Shown here: piece after piece, positions 1-9,514 of the stretch
Layout: each line of letters starts with the position of its first letter
Numbering within the stretch: the first letter of the stretch is position 1
Assembly (NCBI GenBank): GCA_002281535.1
Contig: NCGD01000010.1
Coordinates: forward strand, 27,395-91,394
Direction: 5' to 3'
Source: Sphingomonas sp. 28-63-12
GTDB taxonomy: Bacteria; Pseudomonadota; Alphaproteobacteria; Sphingomonadales; Sphingomonadaceae
DNA: 64,000 bases
Translations under genes and position numbers: made by a program
Notes under the pieces: model-generated
What the model was told of the DNA's origin: nothing
Database searches by the model: none
Seen by the model: only the letters and a program-made list of their open reading frames with translations

Positions 1-299
1 GTCGTTGAGCGCCGCCATTCGGCAACGCCAGCGCCAAACACCCGCGCGACCGGTACGTCGCTTTCGCCTTCGCTGCGATGGAACGCGTCGATGTCGCTCG
101 AATTCCAGAAATCGCGTTCGAACCGCTCGCCACGCCGCCGGGCACTGCCAACCTTGATCGCCAGCGCGATGATCACGCCCCAGGTCCAGATGCTGGCAAG
201 CAGCAACCCAGCCATCACGATCTTCACGACGATATCGGCCTGCAAAAACAGGGCGACCGGCGACAGGGTCGAGGGATCGGTATTCAGGACGAAATTCAT
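1..299 (-). CDS. tolQ: TolQ, Tol-Pal proton channel subunit (C-terminus beyond window)
   Basis: Reverse translation from ATG at 299 gives about 99 residues without a stop, running off the left edge. The protein starts MNFVLNTDPSTLSP, then one hydrophobic segment at about residues 22-46 (ADIVVKIVMAGLLLASIWTW) followed by a basic, Arg-rich cytoplasmic stretch, the layout of TolQ/ExbB/MotA proton-channel proteins. TolQ with TolR uses the proton gradient to energise TolA and keep the outer membrane constricted during division. The start overlaps the stop of ybgC as ATGA, the classical ybgC-tolQ order, which favours TolQ over ExbB. The polar channel helices lie outside the window. Confidence 0.85.
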   Translation of the reverse strand, partial: MNFVLNTDPSTLSPVALFLQADIVVKIVMAGLLLASIWTWGVIIALAIKVGSARRRGERFERDFWNSSDIDAFHRSEGESDVPVARVFGAGVAEWRRST

Positions 300-817
300 G
301 ATGCGCTCATGCCCCTTCTATCTTGGCCCTTCTGTGCGTCGGCCGTCGGCTTACCCTGCTCAACGTCTGGCCACACCAACTGTTCAAATGCCGCGATCCA
401 AGCCGCCGGTTGCCGTCTCGCCCGCCCGCCGGGAGAGACGAATACCGCGGTCACCTCTGCCTCGGCCAATATCAGCCCGTCTTTGATGACTCGTTGATGA
501 ATACGGCACGAAGCGGGCCGAATCGCGACCAATCGAGTTGCCACCACCAGCGAATCGTCGAGCCGGGCCGGTGCCTTGTACCGAATCGACACATCGCTAA
601 CCGCATAGGCGCCCTCGCCCGCTTGATGCGCCGCGCGCTGGTCAATGCCCGCCAGCCGCAGCATGTCCGATCGCCCCCGCTCCATCCAGCGCAGATAATT
701 GGCGTGATAGACGACGCCCGACAGATCGGTATCCTCGAAATAGACGCGCACCCCCAGCCGGTGCTCGCGCCCGGCGAAACGGCCCTCAACAGGCTTATCG
801 TCCACACCTTCATCCAT
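296..817 (-). CDS. ybgC: YbgC-type acyl-CoA thioesterase of the Tol-Pal cluster
   Basis: A 173-residue hotdog-fold thioesterase. The motif RVYFEDTDLSGVVYHANYL carries the conserved Asp of the 4-hydroxybenzoyl-CoA thioesterase/YbgC family, which hydrolyses short-chain or malonyl acyl-CoA in the cytoplasm. The open frame continues far upstream to 1525, antisense to the ABC ATPase, but family homology begins only near 780; ATG at 817 has GAGG about 8 bases upstream and gives a normal length. It overlaps tolQ by four bases (ATGA), so the two are translationally coupled. A 78-bp gap separates it from the divergent ABC ATPase gene and should hold both promoters. Confidence 0.88.
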   Translation of the reverse strand: MDEGVDDKPVEGRFAGREHRLGVRVYFEDTDLSGVVYHANYLRWMERGRSDMLRLAGIDQRAAHQAGEGAYAVSDVSIRYKAPARLDDSLVVATRLVAIRPASCRIHQRVIKDGLILAEAEVTAVFVSPGGRARRQPAAWIAAFEQLVWPDVEQGKPTADAQKGQDRRGMSAS

Positions 818-895
818 CGGCACGCCTCTACCCGAGCCACCGACGTCACGAAAGCCCGGCTGGACGGGCGGCATCGGCACGATAGGATGCGGGGC

Positions 896-1633
896 ATGAC
901 GACCCCCGCCCTGCGCATCCGTGGCCTTGCCAAGGCTTTTGACAAACCCGTTATCACCGGGCTCGATCTCGATGTGCCGGCCGGCCAGCTTTATGCGCTG
1001 CTTGGCCCCAACGGGGCGGGCAAGACGACGACGCTGAGGATGGTGACCGGGCTGACCAAGCCCGATGCCGGGCTGATCGAGATTTACGGAATCGATGCGC
1101 AGCGCCGCCCGAGTGCGGCCAAGGCCATTACGGCCTGGCTGCCCGATGAGCCAATGCTCTATGATAAGCTGAGCCCGGCCGAATATCTGGCCTTTGTCGC
1201 CGGGCTTTGGCGGATCAAGCCGCGCGACGCTGCCCCTGCCGCCGAGGAGCTGCTCCACTGGCTTGATCTGTGGGAGGTTCGCGACACGCGCTGCGAGGGG
1301 TTTTCGCGCGGCATGAAGCAGAAGGTCGCACTGGCTGGCGCGCTGATCCACAAGCCCCGGCTGCTGATCCTTGATGAGCCGCTCACCGGGCTCGACGCAC
1401 AAATGGCGCGCAGTGTGAAGGATGCGCTGCGCGCCCAGGTCGATGCCGGCGCGACGGTGATTGTCACCACCCATATATTGGAGGTCGCCGAACGGCTGGC
1501 CGACCGGATTGGGATCATCGCGCACGGCAAAATGCTGATCGAAGGCACAATGGGCGAATTGCGCGCGCAGGTCGGCTCGGCGGAGTCGACGCTGGAAGAC
1601 GCGTTTATCCGCCTGACCCAGGCACCCGAATGA
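896..1633 (+). CDS. ABC transporter ATP-binding protein
   Basis: A 245-residue nucleotide-binding domain with Walker A GPNGAGKTTT (about residues 38-47), a FSRGMKQKVALAGAL signature in place of the canonical LSGGQ, Walker B LLILDEP, and the switch His in VTTHILE. This is the DrrA/CcmA/NatA class that powers exporters or ABC-2-type permeases. ATG at 896 is preferred because AGGA lies 8 bases upstream; an in-frame ATG at 887 has the AGG directly abutting it. The gene overlaps the following permease by ATGA, so the two form one transporter. The substrate cannot be told from sequence. Confidence 0.9.
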   Translation: MTTPALRIRGLAKAFDKPVITGLDLDVPAGQLYALLGPNGAGKTTTLRMVTGLTKPDAGLIEIYGIDAQRRPSAAKAITAWLPDEPMLYDKLSPAEYLAFVAGLWRIKPRDAAPAAEELLHWLDLWEVRDTRCEGFSRGMKQKVALAGALIHKPRLLILDEPLTGLDAQMARSVKDALRAQVDAGATVIVTTHILEVAERLADRIGIIAHGKMLIEGTMGELRAQVGSAESTLEDAFIRLTQAPE

Positions 1634-3072
1634 GCTGGTTGATGCGCGGCCTGCCTGGGGGCTCTTTTGGCTGGTTGGTGCTGCATGAATTGCGGCTCAA
1701 TCTGCGCGGCGTACGACGGCGGGCGCTATCGACATGGTTGGGCGTGTGGCTGCTATTCGGCTATCTCGCGCTGGGCGTCAGTATTGCGGTCGGGCTTCGC
1801 GACGTCGCAATCATGCCGAGCGCCGCGATCATGGATGGCATGCTTGCCGCCAGCCTGGTGGCGCTCTCGCTAATGGTCACCCAGGCGGTGCTTGCCAGCT
1901 ATCGGACGCTCTATGACGCGGGCGATCTCGATCTGCTCCTCTCCTCGCCAGCGGATGGCCGGACGGTGCTGGGCGCCAAGCTCATCGGGATCGCCGGCAC
2001 GATTGTGCTGACCTATGCCGTGTTGACCCTGCCAATCGTCGTACCAGTAGCGGCGATCGGCCATCCGCAGTTCTGGGGTGTTCTGGCCTTGCTCGCCGCG
2101 CTGGCGCTGGCTGCGGCGTGTATCGGGCTGGGCATTACTCTACTGCTCGCCTGGATTGCCGGCCCGCGCGCCGCCCGCACCGTCGGACAGATCGTCGCCG
2201 CGCTGCTGGGTGGCGGTTTCTTCATCGTTTCCCAGTTGCTGTCGCACGATCGGCCGGGGCGCGGTCGCATTGAGATTTTTGAAAGGCTGCGCGATAGCAA
2301 GATCGGCGAAAGCCCAGTTGGATCACTGCCGGGCCGGGTGGCCTTTGGCGAGCCAATCGCGGTCGCGCTGTTGCTTGGCGCGACGTTGCTGTTGTTCGGG
2401 GTCGCGAGCCGACTATTTCAGGCACGCTTCCTCGCCAGCTATCAGGCGGCGGGCATGCGGCTGGCGCGCACCAAGGCATCGCGGCGCGGGATTGGGCGGC
2501 ACTTCAAATCGGGCCTGTTCGCGGCGATCTTCGCCAAGGAATTTCGCTTGCTCCGCCGCGATCCGGCGCTTGCCTTCCAGATCGTACTGCGGCTGGTTTA
2601 TCTCGCCCCCCTGATGTTGATCGGCTTTGGCGGGCGCAGCGGCAGCGGCGTGCCGATCGGGTCGTCCCTCGCCTTTGCCAGCGTACTGGTGGTTGGCCAG
2701 CTGGTCGGCAGCTTTGCCTGGCTGACCATTTCGGCCGAGGACACCCCCGATCTGCTGACCGTAGCACCGGTCGACAAGAGCGAGGCCAATCGCGCCAAGC
2801 TGGTAGCAGCACTCGCCATGGCCGCTCCGATCGGCGTGGTGCTGCCGATTGCGGTGTTGCTGCAATCGCCGCTTGGCGGGATCGTCACGCTGGCGATGAC
2901 CGCCATCGCCGGCACACTCGCTGGCATCATCGAGCTCAGCTTCGGCAAACCGATGCCACGCAAATCCTTCAATCGGCGGCGCGGCGGCGGCGTGATTGCC
3001 GGCATCCTGGGAGTTGTCGTCACCATTATCTGCGGCGGGATTGCCGGGGTGAGCGTCTACATGCTGGGCTAA
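1630..3072 (+). CDS. ABC transporter permease
   Basis: A 480-residue polytopic membrane protein coupled to the upstream ATPase by ATGA. It starts with a cytoplasmic basic segment ([16 protein letters not shown]) and then shows many hydrophobic spans, in an N-terminal block (about residues 35-190), a middle one (about 230-250) and a C-terminal block (about 310-480), separated by a charged cytoplasmic loop near 205-225. No substrate-binding or catalytic motif is visible. It resembles large bacterial ABC-2-like permeases of unknown substrate. Its stop overlaps that of the convergent ruvB by four bases. Confidence 0.75.
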   Translation: MSWLMRGLPGGSFGWLVLHELRLNLRGVRRRALSTWLGVWLLFGYLALGVSIAVGLRDVAIMPSAAIMDGMLAASLVALSLMVTQAVLASYRTLYDAGDLDLLLSSPADGRTVLGAKLIGIAGTIVLTYAVLTLPIVVPVAAIGHPQFWGVLALLAALALAAACIGLGITLLLAWIAGPRAARTVGQIVAALLGGGFFIVSQLLSHDRPGRGRIEIFERLRDSKIGESPVGSLPGRVAFGEPIAVALLLGATLLLFGVASRLFQARFLASYQAAGMRLARTKASRRGIGRHFKSGLFAAIFAKEFRLLRRDPALAFQIVLRLVYLAPLMLIGFGGRSGSGVPIGSSLAFASVLVVGQLVGSFAWLTISAEDTPDLLTVAPVDKSEANRAKLVAALAMAAPIGVVLPIAVLLQSPLGGIVTLAMTAIAGTLAGIIELSFGKPMPRKSFNRRRGGGVIAGILGVVVTIICGGIAGVSVYMLG

Positions 3073-4094
3073 GCCTGATCGAACAGGCTATCCTGCGCGC
3101 CGGGCGGCGGATTGAGGCCGAGATGCTTCCAGCCCAACGCGTTGAGGCAGCGACCGCGTGCTGTGCGGGCGACCAGCCCGAGCTGGATCAGATAGGGCTC
3201 GATCACTTCTTCAATAGTGTCGCGTGGTTCGCTGAGGCCTGCCGCCAGCGTTTCCACCCCGACCGGGCCACCGCGATAGATGTCGGCGATCATCATCAGA
3301 TAGCGCCGGTCCATCGCATCGAGCCCGAGCGAATCGACCTCAAGCCGGTTGAGCGCCGCGTCCGCCGCCCTGGCATCGACAATGGCATGGCCGGCCGCAT
3401 GCGCGAAATCGCGCACCCGTCTGAGCAATCGCCCGGCGATCCGCGGCGTGCCGCGCGCGCGCCGGGCGACTTCGGTGGCCCCGTCGGCAGACAAAGCAAG
3501 ATCAAGCAACCCCGCCGCCCGCGCCACGACCTTTTCCAGTTCGTCGACCGAGTAGAAATGCAGCCGTACCGGGATACCGAACCTGTCGCGCAGCGGCGTC
3601 GTCAGCAATCCTTGCCGCGTCGTCGCGCCGACCAGCGTGAATTTGGGAAGATCGATCCGGACACTGCGCGCTGACGGCCCCTCGCCGATCATCAGATCGA
3701 GCGCGCGATCCTCCATCGCTGGATAGAGGATTTCCTCGACCGCGGGCGCAAGCCGGTGAATCTCATCGATGAACAGCACATCGCCGTCCTCCAGATTGGT
3801 GAGCAAAGCTGCCAAATCGCCCGATTTGGCAATGACCGGGCCCGATGTGGCGCGAAATCCGACCCCGAGCTCGCGTGCGATGATCTGCGCCAGGGTCGTT
3901 TTGCCCAGCCCTGGAGGGCCAAAGAACAGCACATGATCGAGCGCGTCTCCGCGCGCCTTGGCGGCATTAATGAAGACCCGCAGATTTTCGCGCGCCGCCT
4001 TTTGCCCGACAAATTCGTCGAGCGATTTCGGGCGCAGCGCGGCATCGACATCCTCGGGCTTGCGCGTCGGCGCGAGGAGGCGGTCGTCGGTCAT
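3069..4094 (-). CDS. ruvB: RuvB, Holliday-junction branch-migration ATPase
   Basis: A 341-residue AAA+ helicase. Walker A is [14 protein letters not shown] (about residues 55-68), Walker [10 protein letters not shown], sensor 1 region [11 protein letters not shown], and the winged-helix C-terminus includes [15 protein letters not shown]. RuvB hexamers pump DNA through the RuvA-bound junction. The N-terminal [20 protein letters not shown] is the family hallmark. It is the last gene of the ruvA-dsrE-ruvB series, starting only 5 bases after the stop of the DsrE-like gene, so co-transcription is likely. Confidence 0.97.
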   Translation of the reverse strand: MTDDRLLAPTRKPEDVDAALRPKSLDEFVGQKAARENLRVFINAAKARGDALDHVLFFGPPGLGKTTLAQIIARELGVGFRATSGPVIAKSGDLAALLTNLEDGDVLFIDEIHRLAPAVEEILYPAMEDRALDLMIGEGPSARSVRIDLPKFTLVGATTRQGLLTTPLRDRFGIPVRLHFYSVDELEKVVARAAGLLDLALSADGATEVARRARGTPRIAGRLLRRVRDFAHAAGHAIVDARAADAALNRLEVDSLGLDAMDRRYLMMIADIYRGGPVGVETLAAGLSEPRDTIEEVIEPYLIQLGLVARTARGRCLNALGWKHLGLNPPPGAQDSLFDQA

Positions 4095-4099
4095 CGTCG

Positions 4100-4672
4100 T
4101 CAGAAGGGATTCAGCGTGTAGCCGCGCTGCTGGAGCAGCGCATGCGCCGTCATCGCCGAAAGCGCCATCTTTACGCCGGGCAGCATGTCGCCCTTGCCGA
4201 TCCCGAGCCCGGCGGCGCTCTGTCCACAGAGATAGATGTCGACGCCATGCGCCAGCAGGGCAGCGACAAGTGCCTCGCTGCCATTCGCCAGACCCGCATT
4301 ATGAGCCGCATAGAAAGGCTGCCTGGTCAGATCGAACCCGGCACGGCCATGGACGACGAGGGCGACATGGATATTTGCAGGCGGCACGCCAGCAGCGGCA
4401 TTCATGTTGATGAAGCGCGCCGCGCTGTCGATGGCCCGGCTCATTTCGCCAGCCTTGGCGGGATCGCTAATATCGAAAGCCACCTTGAACATCGTGTCGG
4501 GTGGCACCGGCATATCGGCGTCGACCGCCGCGACCTTGCCGAACTCTCTAAAGACGGGGCCGGCCGCGAAGGTTGCTGCCCGAACCGGCGAAATGGCCAA
4601 TGCCAGCCCCAGCCCCAGCACCAGCACCAGCGATGCCACGATCCAGAACCGTCCGAACCTATTGCTTTTCAT
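4100..4672 (-). CDS. DsrE/DsrF-like exported protein inserted between ruvA and ruvB
   Basis: A 190-residue protein with a signal peptide ([20 protein letters not shown], cleavage likely after VRA near residue 32). The mature part has the DsrE/YchN layout: VKVAFDIS-like beta strand (here FKVAFDIS), a stretch on paired residues and amides ([20 protein letters not shown]), and a late Cys in [10 protein letters not shown], the conserved position of sulfur-carrier DsrE proteins. Periplasmic DsrE-like proteins are poorly characterised and may act in sulfur-species handling; that is inference. Its ATG overlaps the ruvA stop (ATGA) and it ends 5 bases before ruvB, so it is translated as part of the recombination operon although it has no obvious role in DNA work. 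Confidence 0.75.
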   Translation of the reverse strand: MKSNRFGRFWIVASLVLVLGLGLALAISPVRAATFAAGPVFREFGKVAAVDADMPVPPDTMFKVAFDISDPAKAGEMSRAIDSAARFINMNAAAGVPPANIHVALVVHGRAGFDLTRQPFYAAHNAGLANGSEALVAALLAHGVDIYLCGQSAAGLGIGKGDMLPGVKMALSAMTAHALLQQRGYTLNPF

Positions 4673-5265
4673 TTCGCCGCCTTTCGCAGTGCAAGCCGCA
4701 CCAGTGTGTCGAGCGTGGCCCCCGCCCCCAATTCGTCTTCCGCCGCCTTGACCGCGCCCGCTGCTTCCGCCGGCCTGAAACCAAGGTTAAGCAGTGCCGA
4801 GACTGCATCAGCACCAATGCCTTCAGCGATCGGCACACCATGCACCGCCCCACCTAGCGCAATTCCACCCACCTTGTCCTTCAACTCGCGCACGATCCGT
4901 TCGGCGAGTTTCGGGCCAACACCATTGGCGCGCGCGACCATCGCCTTGTCCTGCGCCGCGATCGCCCGCACCAGATCCTCTGGCTCCAACGCCGACAATA
5001 TCGCCAGCGCTACCCGCGCACCCACGCCCTGCACACCGGTGAGCAAGCGGAACCAGTCGCGCTCACCCGCACTGGCGAAGCCGACCAGGCGAAGAAAATC
5101 CTCCCCCACCAGCATTTCGGTGTGGAGCATCACCGCTTCACCAAGCGGGCCGATCGCCGCGAGCGTCCGTGCCGATGCACCGACAAGATAGCCTACCCCG
5201 CCGACATCAATCACCGCATGATCGATGCCCGTCGAATCGAGCCGCCCCTTCAGATGCGCAATCAT
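4669..5265 (-). CDS. ruvA: RuvA, Holliday-junction binding subunit
   Basis: A 198-residue protein starting [20 protein letters not shown], the OB-fold domain I of RuvA, followed by the helix-hairpin-helix domain II ([20 protein letters not shown] and [16 protein letters not shown]) that grips the junction backbone, and a C-terminal three-helix domain III ([20 protein letters not shown]) that contacts RuvB. Length is normal. It overlaps the DsrE-like gene by ATGA. Its usual upstream partner ruvC is about 0.84 kb away, separated by a plus-strand gene of unknown function. Confidence 0.96.
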   Translation of the reverse strand: MIAHLKGRLDSTGIDHAVIDVGGVGYLVGASARTLAAIGPLGEAVMLHTEMLVGEDFLRLVGFASAGERDWFRLLTGVQGVGARVALAILSALEPEDLVRAIAAQDKAMVARANGVGPKLAERIVRELKDKVGGIALGGAVHGVPIAEGIGADAVSALLNLGFRPAEAAGAVKAAEDELGAGATLDTLVRLALRKAAK

Positions 5266-5514
5266 TGCGGCGCGCGCCGCGACGACGCCGCGGCTGCCGA
5301 GCGCGTACCGCTTGCTGCGGCTGGGCGGCAGGTTTCTGGCAGGACAGCCCGCAGATCAGGAAGCAGATGCATCGAAAGTACGTAACAGGAACACCGCGCG
5401 TTGGGAAAGCGAAAGATGACGACGCGCAACGGGAGGTGCTCGCCAGCGACGGCTGGTTAACGCCTTGGCCATAGAGTTGCGGTAGCGAGATCGATTGATG
5501 CATTGGGAGGAATC

Positions 5515-6030
5515 GTGACTGCCATTGAACGCTGGGTGAACGAACAAGCCGAACTGCGCGCCGCCACACACGCGCTGCGCGATCTGGTGGCAATGGCAGA
5601 GCCGCCGCTGCCGGTTCTGTTAATCCCGGCGCGCTGGCGCATTGCCCGCGCGCTGCTGCGCTATCTGCCCTCGACCGACAGGATCATCTATGCGCGCTTG
5701 CGGCTCCATACCGATCCGGCCGCGCGCGCCACCGCAGCCCGGTTCGCGGCAGAGGCGGACGCGATCTATATCGCGTTCGACAAGCATCTCGACCGGTGGA
5801 CGCCCGAGGCCGCTTTGGCCGATTGGGCAGGATACCGCGCTCATGTCCGCCGTCAGGCGGCGATGGTCGATGACCGTTTGGTGCGGGAGAAGACCGAATT
5901 GCTGCCCTGGCTCTCCACCGCGCCTGATCTGGCGCCGGCGCGCGCGCCCGGCGACCGCAATTGGGCGGGCGATGGGTGGCGGATTCGCGACATGCTGGGG
6001 GTCGATCAGGTCCTTGCGGCTCAGGCCTAG
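5515..6030 (+). CDS. Hypothetical protein between ruvA and ruvC
   Basis: A 171-residue soluble protein of no recognised family. It is alpha-helical in character, with a hydrophobic stretch LPVLLIPARWRIARALL at about residues 33-50 and many Arg, Trp and Ala; no signal peptide, Cys pair or catalytic motif is seen. GTG at 5515 follows GGGAGGA (5505-5511) with a short spacer and is preferred to the in-frame TTG at 5503. Codon use (strong G/C third positions) is typical of the region, supporting a real gene. It lies on the strand opposite to ruvA and ruvC, breaking up the usual ruvCA pair, and the 249-bp gap before it should contain its promoter and that of ruvA. Confidence 0.6.
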   Translation: MTAIERWVNEQAELRAATHALRDLVAMAEPPLPVLLIPARWRIARALLRYLPSTDRIIYARLRLHTDPAARATAARFAAEADAIYIAFDKHLDRWTPEAALADWAGYRAHVRRQAAMVDDRLVREKTELLPWLSTAPDLAPARAPGDRNWAGDGWRIRDMLGVDQVLAAQA

Positions 6031-6102
6031 GCCGGCGTCAATGCCGCCAGCGCGGCGGTCAGCGCACCGGCGACCGTACTTGTCGTTACGCTGGAGTAAT
6101 CG

Positions 6103-6594
6103 CTAACGCCCGGTGGTCGCCCGCGCACTCGCCAGGTGATGCGCGTGGCAGATCGCCACCGCGAGCGCGTCGGCCGCATCGGGCCCGTCGATCTTTACGC
6201 CGGGCAGCAGCCGCGCAACCATCGCATGGACCTGCGCCTTTTCGGCGGCGCCCGTGCCGACCACCGATTTCTTCACCAACCGCGCGGCATATTCGCCAAC
6301 ATCGATCCCGCTGCGCGCGACGGCGCAGATCACCACCCCGCGCGCCTGGCCCAGTTTCAGCGTCGATTGCGGGTTGGCGTTAACGAACACTTCCTCGACC
6401 GCCGCGCTTTCCGGCGCGTGATCGACAATCAGTGCGGCGAGCATCGCATCGAGATGGGCGAGCCGGCGTGGCAGCGGCGCGGTGCTTTCAGTCTTCAGCC
6501 GGCCATTGGCGAGGTGCGAGAGCCGGTTACCCTCGGCGCGGATCAGGCCCCAGCCGGTGGTACCGAGCCCGGGATCGAGACCGAGGATGATCAG
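6103..6594 (-). CDS. ruvC: RuvC, Holliday-junction resolvase (probable CTG start)
   Basis: A 163-residue resolvase of the RNase H fold. Reading from CTG at 6594, the acidic residues fall at D7 (ILGLDPG), E67 (VEEVF), D139 and D142 (DGPDAADAL), close to the textbook D7/E66/D138/D141. CTG overlaps the yebC stop as CTGA and has GGAGA 7 bases upstream inside yebC. The only upstream alternative is GTG at 6639, which adds 15 residues that translate the yebC end in another frame and look unlike RuvC. RuvC dimers cut junctions symmetrically. The gene is coupled to yebC, a common neighbour. Confidence 0.93.
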   Translation of the reverse strand: MIILGLDPGLGTTGWGLIRAEGNRLSHLANGRLKTESTAPLPRRLAHLDAMLAALIVDHAPESAAVEEVFVNANPQSTLKLGQARGVVICAVARSGIDVGEYAARLVKKSVVGTGAAEKAQVHAMVARLLPGVKIDGPDAADALAVAICHAHHLASARATTGR

Positions 6595-7334
6595 CCCAGC
6601 TTCTCCATCACCGCGTCGGAAATTTCGTAATTGCCCCACACGGTTTGGACATCATCGTCATCGTCGAGCGTATCGAGCAGCTTGAACAGCGTCGCCGCGT
6701 CATCCTCGGCGACATCGACCATCGTCTGCGGCCGCCAGGCGAGCTTGGCCCCTTCGGGCTCGCCGAGCACAGGCTCAAGCGCCTTGACCACTTCATGCAG
6801 ATCGCCCTGCGCTGTCCAGATTTCGTGGCCGTCCTCGCTGGAGGTGACGTCCTCGGCGCCCGCCTCGAGCGCCGCTTCGAACACCTTGTCGCCATCGCCA
6901 ACGCCGATCGGATAGTTGATCAGCCCGACCCGGTCGAACGCATGGCTGACCGATCCCGATGCGCCCAGATTGCCGCCATTCTTCGACACGGCCGTCCTGA
7001 CATTGGTAGCGGTGCGGTTGCGGTTGTCGGTCAGCGCCTCAATGATCAGCGACACGCCGCCAGGGCCGAACCCCTCATAGCGGATTTCCTCATAGGTCTC
7101 GGCATCGCCGCGCGTCGCCTTGTCGATCGAGCGCTGGATATTATCCTTCGGCAGCGACGCGGCCTTGGCCGCGTTTACGGCGGCGCGCAGCCGCGGATTC
7201 ATGTCCGGATCGGGCAGGCCCATTTTCGCCGCGACGGTAATTTCGCGGCTGAGCTTGGAGAAGAGCGACGAGCGCTTCTTATCCTGCGCACCCTTGCGGT
7301 GCATGATGTTTTTGAACTTGGAATGGCCTGCCAT
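6591..7334 (-). CDS. yebC: YebC/PmpR family regulatory protein
   Basis: A 247-residue YebC/TACO1 protein. It begins [22 protein letters not shown], the family hallmark, followed by [24 protein letters not shown] and the acidic C-terminal region [19 protein letters not shown]. Members act as transcriptional regulators in some bacteria or promote translation of difficult proline-rich stretches in others; the sequence does not decide between these. It sits just upstream of ruvC, a conserved arrangement, and its last codons supply the probable ribosome-binding site for ruvC. Confidence 0.95.
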   Translation of the reverse strand: MAGHSKFKNIMHRKGAQDKKRSSLFSKLSREITVAAKMGLPDPDMNPRLRAAVNAAKAASLPKDNIQRSIDKATRGDAETYEEIRYEGFGPGGVSLIIEALTDNRNRTATNVRTAVSKNGGNLGASGSVSHAFDRVGLINYPIGVGDGDKVFEAALEAGAEDVTSSEDGHEIWTAQGDLHEVVKALEPVLGEPEGAKLAWRPQTMVDVAEDDAATLFKLLDTLDDDDDVQTVWGNYEISDAVMEKLG

Positions 7335-7373
7335 GGTCTTGTCTCTATCAGTTTTGGTGCGCGGGCGGAAAGA

Positions 7374-7613
7374 TCACACCAGCCCGAGCGCCGCCTTGTA
7401 GGTATCGAGCAGCATTTCCGCCTCGTCGCGGTGATGTTTTTCCATTTTACGCAGCCGCACGATCGTGCGCATCGTCTTGGTGTCGAAACCGGTCGATTTG
7501 GCCTCGGCATAAACGTCTGCGATATCGTCGGCCATTGCCTTTTTTTCTTCTTCCAGCCGCTCGATACGTTCGATGAGAAGGCGAAGCTGGTCGGCAGCGA
7601 TAATGTCGCTCAT
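7374..7613 (-). CDS. DUF2312 domain protein
   Basis: A 79-residue protein that matches the DUF2312 family of alphaproteobacteria: [35 protein letters not shown] followed by RLRKME and a short amphipathic tail. The first half is a heptad-patterned coiled coil (about residues 9-40). The function is unknown; the family is usually found as a small cytoplasmic protein near yebC. It lies 39 bases upstream of yebC on the same strand and may be co-transcribed with it. Confidence 0.85.
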   Translation of the reverse strand: MSDIIAADQLRLLIERIERLEEEKKAMADDIADVYAEAKSTGFDTKTMRTIVRLRKMEKHHRDEAEMLLDTYKAALGLV

Positions 7614-7640
7614 GGGGTCTGGGCTCCGGAAAGATTGTGG

Positions 7641-7678
7641 TGAGCGCGGTCGTCTAGGCGATCATACCGCCGCGCTCA
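7641..7678. repeat. Perfect 9-bp inverted repeat with 20-base loop
   Basis: TGAGCGCGG (7641-7649) and CCGCGCTCA (7670-7678) are perfect complements around a 20-base loop in the gap between the amidohydrolase stop and the DUF2312 start. No T-run follows on either strand, so it is not a standard intrinsic terminator; it could be an operator or a 3' stabilising structure of the amidohydrolase mRNA. Confidence 0.5.
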
Positions 7679-7701
7679 ACCTCGGTGATCAGGCAGCATG
7701 G

Positions 7702-9063
7702 TCAATTGGGCGGATACGCCTGCCGCTGCCCATTTGCCTTTACGGTGACGCCGTGCTGCATCACGAAATCAACTTTTTCCAGCCGGGTCACATCCACAAC
7801 CGGGTCGCCGATCACCGCGATAATGTCGGCTGTCTTGCCAGCTTCGATCGTGCCGAGTTGATCGGATCGACCGAGCAGATCGGCCGCGGCAACGGTTGCT
7901 GCGCGAATCGCCGCCGCCGGCGTCATGCCTGCCTTCACCATCAGGGCAAATTCCTGCGCATTGTCGCCATGCTTCGATACACCGGTATCGGTGCCAAACG
8001 CGATCTTCACACCGGCTGCAATGGCGCGCCGGTGGCTGCTGAGCATGGCGGCGGCAGCGGCCTCGGCCTTGGGGATCGTCGCAGGCGGCAACTGCCCGCC
8101 GCGCGCCTGCGCCAGCGCAGCGACTGGCGCGAGCATCGTCGGCACCAGATACGCGCCCTTTGCCTTGAACAGCGCAATCGCCTCATCATCCAGAAAGCTG
8201 CCATGCTCGATCGAATCAACCCCGGCGATCAGCGCCGCCTTCGTCCCTTCCGCCGCGTGACTGTGCGCGGCGACCTTGCGGCCAAAGCTGTGCGCGGTGT
8301 CGATGATCGCTTTCATCTCCTCGGGCGTCATTTGCCGCCCGAGTCCGCCCGCGACATTGGAGAGCACGCCACCGGTCGCCGCGAATTTGATCACCAACGC
8401 GCCCAGCCCGATCTGCGCTCGCACCGCGCGGCGGCATTCTTCGGGGCCGTCGCACAGGTTGATCTCGGTCGCGTGGACCGCCGCCGCGAATTCCTCTGCC
8501 AGGCCATTGCCCGCGTCGCCGTGCCCACCGGTCACCGAGATCATCTCCCCGGCGTTGATGATTGTCGGCCCCTCAATCTCGCCCGCCGCAATCGCGTCGC
8601 GCAACGCGCGGATGCCGCGCGGATCGCCGCCCAGGTCGCGCACCGTGGTGAACCCGGCCTCGAGATCAGCACGGGCATTTTTCTGCGCCTCGACCATATC
8701 GTCGAAGCGGTCACGGGTCAGTGCGCCAAGCCGCGCCTTGAGCGGATCGCCGCCGATGCCCCAAAGGTGCACATGCAGGTCGATCAGCCCAGGCAGGACA
8801 TAGCGATCGCGCAGATCGATCAGGGCCGCGCCGGGTTCGGCGGCAGCAAATCCGTCGCGAATCTCGGCCACTTTGCCGTCGCGGATGACAATCGTGCTGT
8901 TGCCCCGCGCCGGCTGACCGGGACGATCGAGCAGCTGACCAGCCTGGATATAAACGACCTTTACCGCCGGCGCGGTGGTGGGCACGGATTGTGCCGCTGC
9001 CGCCGATGCCAGCGTCATCATGGTCAGCGCCAGGCCAAAGCCCGGCATCATTTTCCCGATCAT
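7702..9063 (-). CDS. Exported metal-dependent amidohydrolase
   Basis: A 453-residue amidohydrolase-superfamily enzyme of the prolidase/imidazolonepropionase-like group. A signal peptide (MIGKMMPGFGLALTMMTLASAAAAQ) places it in the periplasm. Metal-site motifs are all visible: GLIDLHVHLWG (HxH), LVIKFAATGG (candidate bridging Lys), VAAHSHAA, SIEHGSFL and FGTDTGV (the metal-binding Asp). These enzymes remove N-terminal or C-terminal amino acids from dipeptides or cleave other amides; the substrate is not evident. ATG at 9063 is preceded by GGGGGA about 6 bases away; the open frame further upstream is not coding-like. Confidence 0.88.
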   Translation of the reverse strand: MIGKMMPGFGLALTMMTLASAAAAQSVPTTAPAVKVVYIQAGQLLDRPGQPARGNSTIVIRDGKVAEIRDGFAAAEPGAALIDLRDRYVLPGLIDLHVHLWGIGGDPLKARLGALTRDRFDDMVEAQKNARADLEAGFTTVRDLGGDPRGIRALRDAIAAGEIEGPTIINAGEMISVTGGHGDAGNGLAEEFAAAVHATEINLCDGPEECRRAVRAQIGLGALVIKFAATGGVLSNVAGGLGRQMTPEEMKAIIDTAHSFGRKVAAHSHAAEGTKAALIAGVDSIEHGSFLDDEAIALFKAKGAYLVPTMLAPVAALAQARGGQLPPATIPKAEAAAAAMLSSHRRAIAAGVKIAFGTDTGVSKHGDNAQEFALMVKAGMTPAAAIRAATVAAADLLGRSDQLGTIEAGKTADIIAVIGDPVVDVTRLEKVDFVMQHGVTVKANGQRQAYPPN

Positions 9064-9136
9064 CGCATCCCCCCAAATTGTTGTTGGCACCTCCCTATCG
9101 GGGATTGCCGACGGGTCAAAGGGCGCACCCGACCGA

Positions 9137-9442
9137 TCACGCGTTCTTCGCCACACTTGCCTGCATCCGCGCGAGTTGATCCGGCGTGGCCTCGGCCTGG
9201 TGCGCGGCCTTCCACACGGCATAGGGCATGCCATAAATCGTCTCGCGGGCGGCAGCCTTGTCGAGCGGGTCAGCGGTGGCGGCGCTTGCTTCCTCGACCC
9301 AGTCGGACAGGCAGTTGCGGCAAAAGCCGGCCAGCCCCATCAGATCGACATTCTGGGCATCGGTGCGGTGGCGCAGATGCAAGATCAGCCGACGAAACGC
9401 CGCTGCGGCGACGGCGTCGTCAAGGCTCTCAATCGTCGGCAC
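9137..9442 (-). CDS. DUF1244 domain protein
   Basis: A 101-residue protein matching DUF1244: AFRRLILHLRHRTDAQNVDL then MGLAGFCRNCLSDW, with the paired cysteines of the family (FCRNC), and the tail ARETIYGMPYAVWKAAHQ. The Cys pair suggests a metal or redox site but no function is established. It is divergent from pyruvate kinase across a 72-bp gap, an arrangement frequent in sphingomonads as far as I recall. Confidence 0.85.
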   Translation of the reverse strand: MPTIESLDDAVAAAAFRRLILHLRHRTDAQNVDLMGLAGFCRNCLSDWVEEASAATADPLDKAAARETIYGMPYAVWKAAHQAEATPDQLARMQASVAKNA

Positions 9443-9514
9443 TATCAGTCTCCCTGGTTGATCCTGCTCAGATAGGGGCTAGAGGCGAAACGGCAAAGCC
9501 CGAGGAAAGCATCT

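Noticed and set aside
296-1525. 409-residue form of the YbgC gene
   Set aside because: The first half lies antisense to the ABC ATPase and lacks homology; the start at 817 gives a normal thioesterase.
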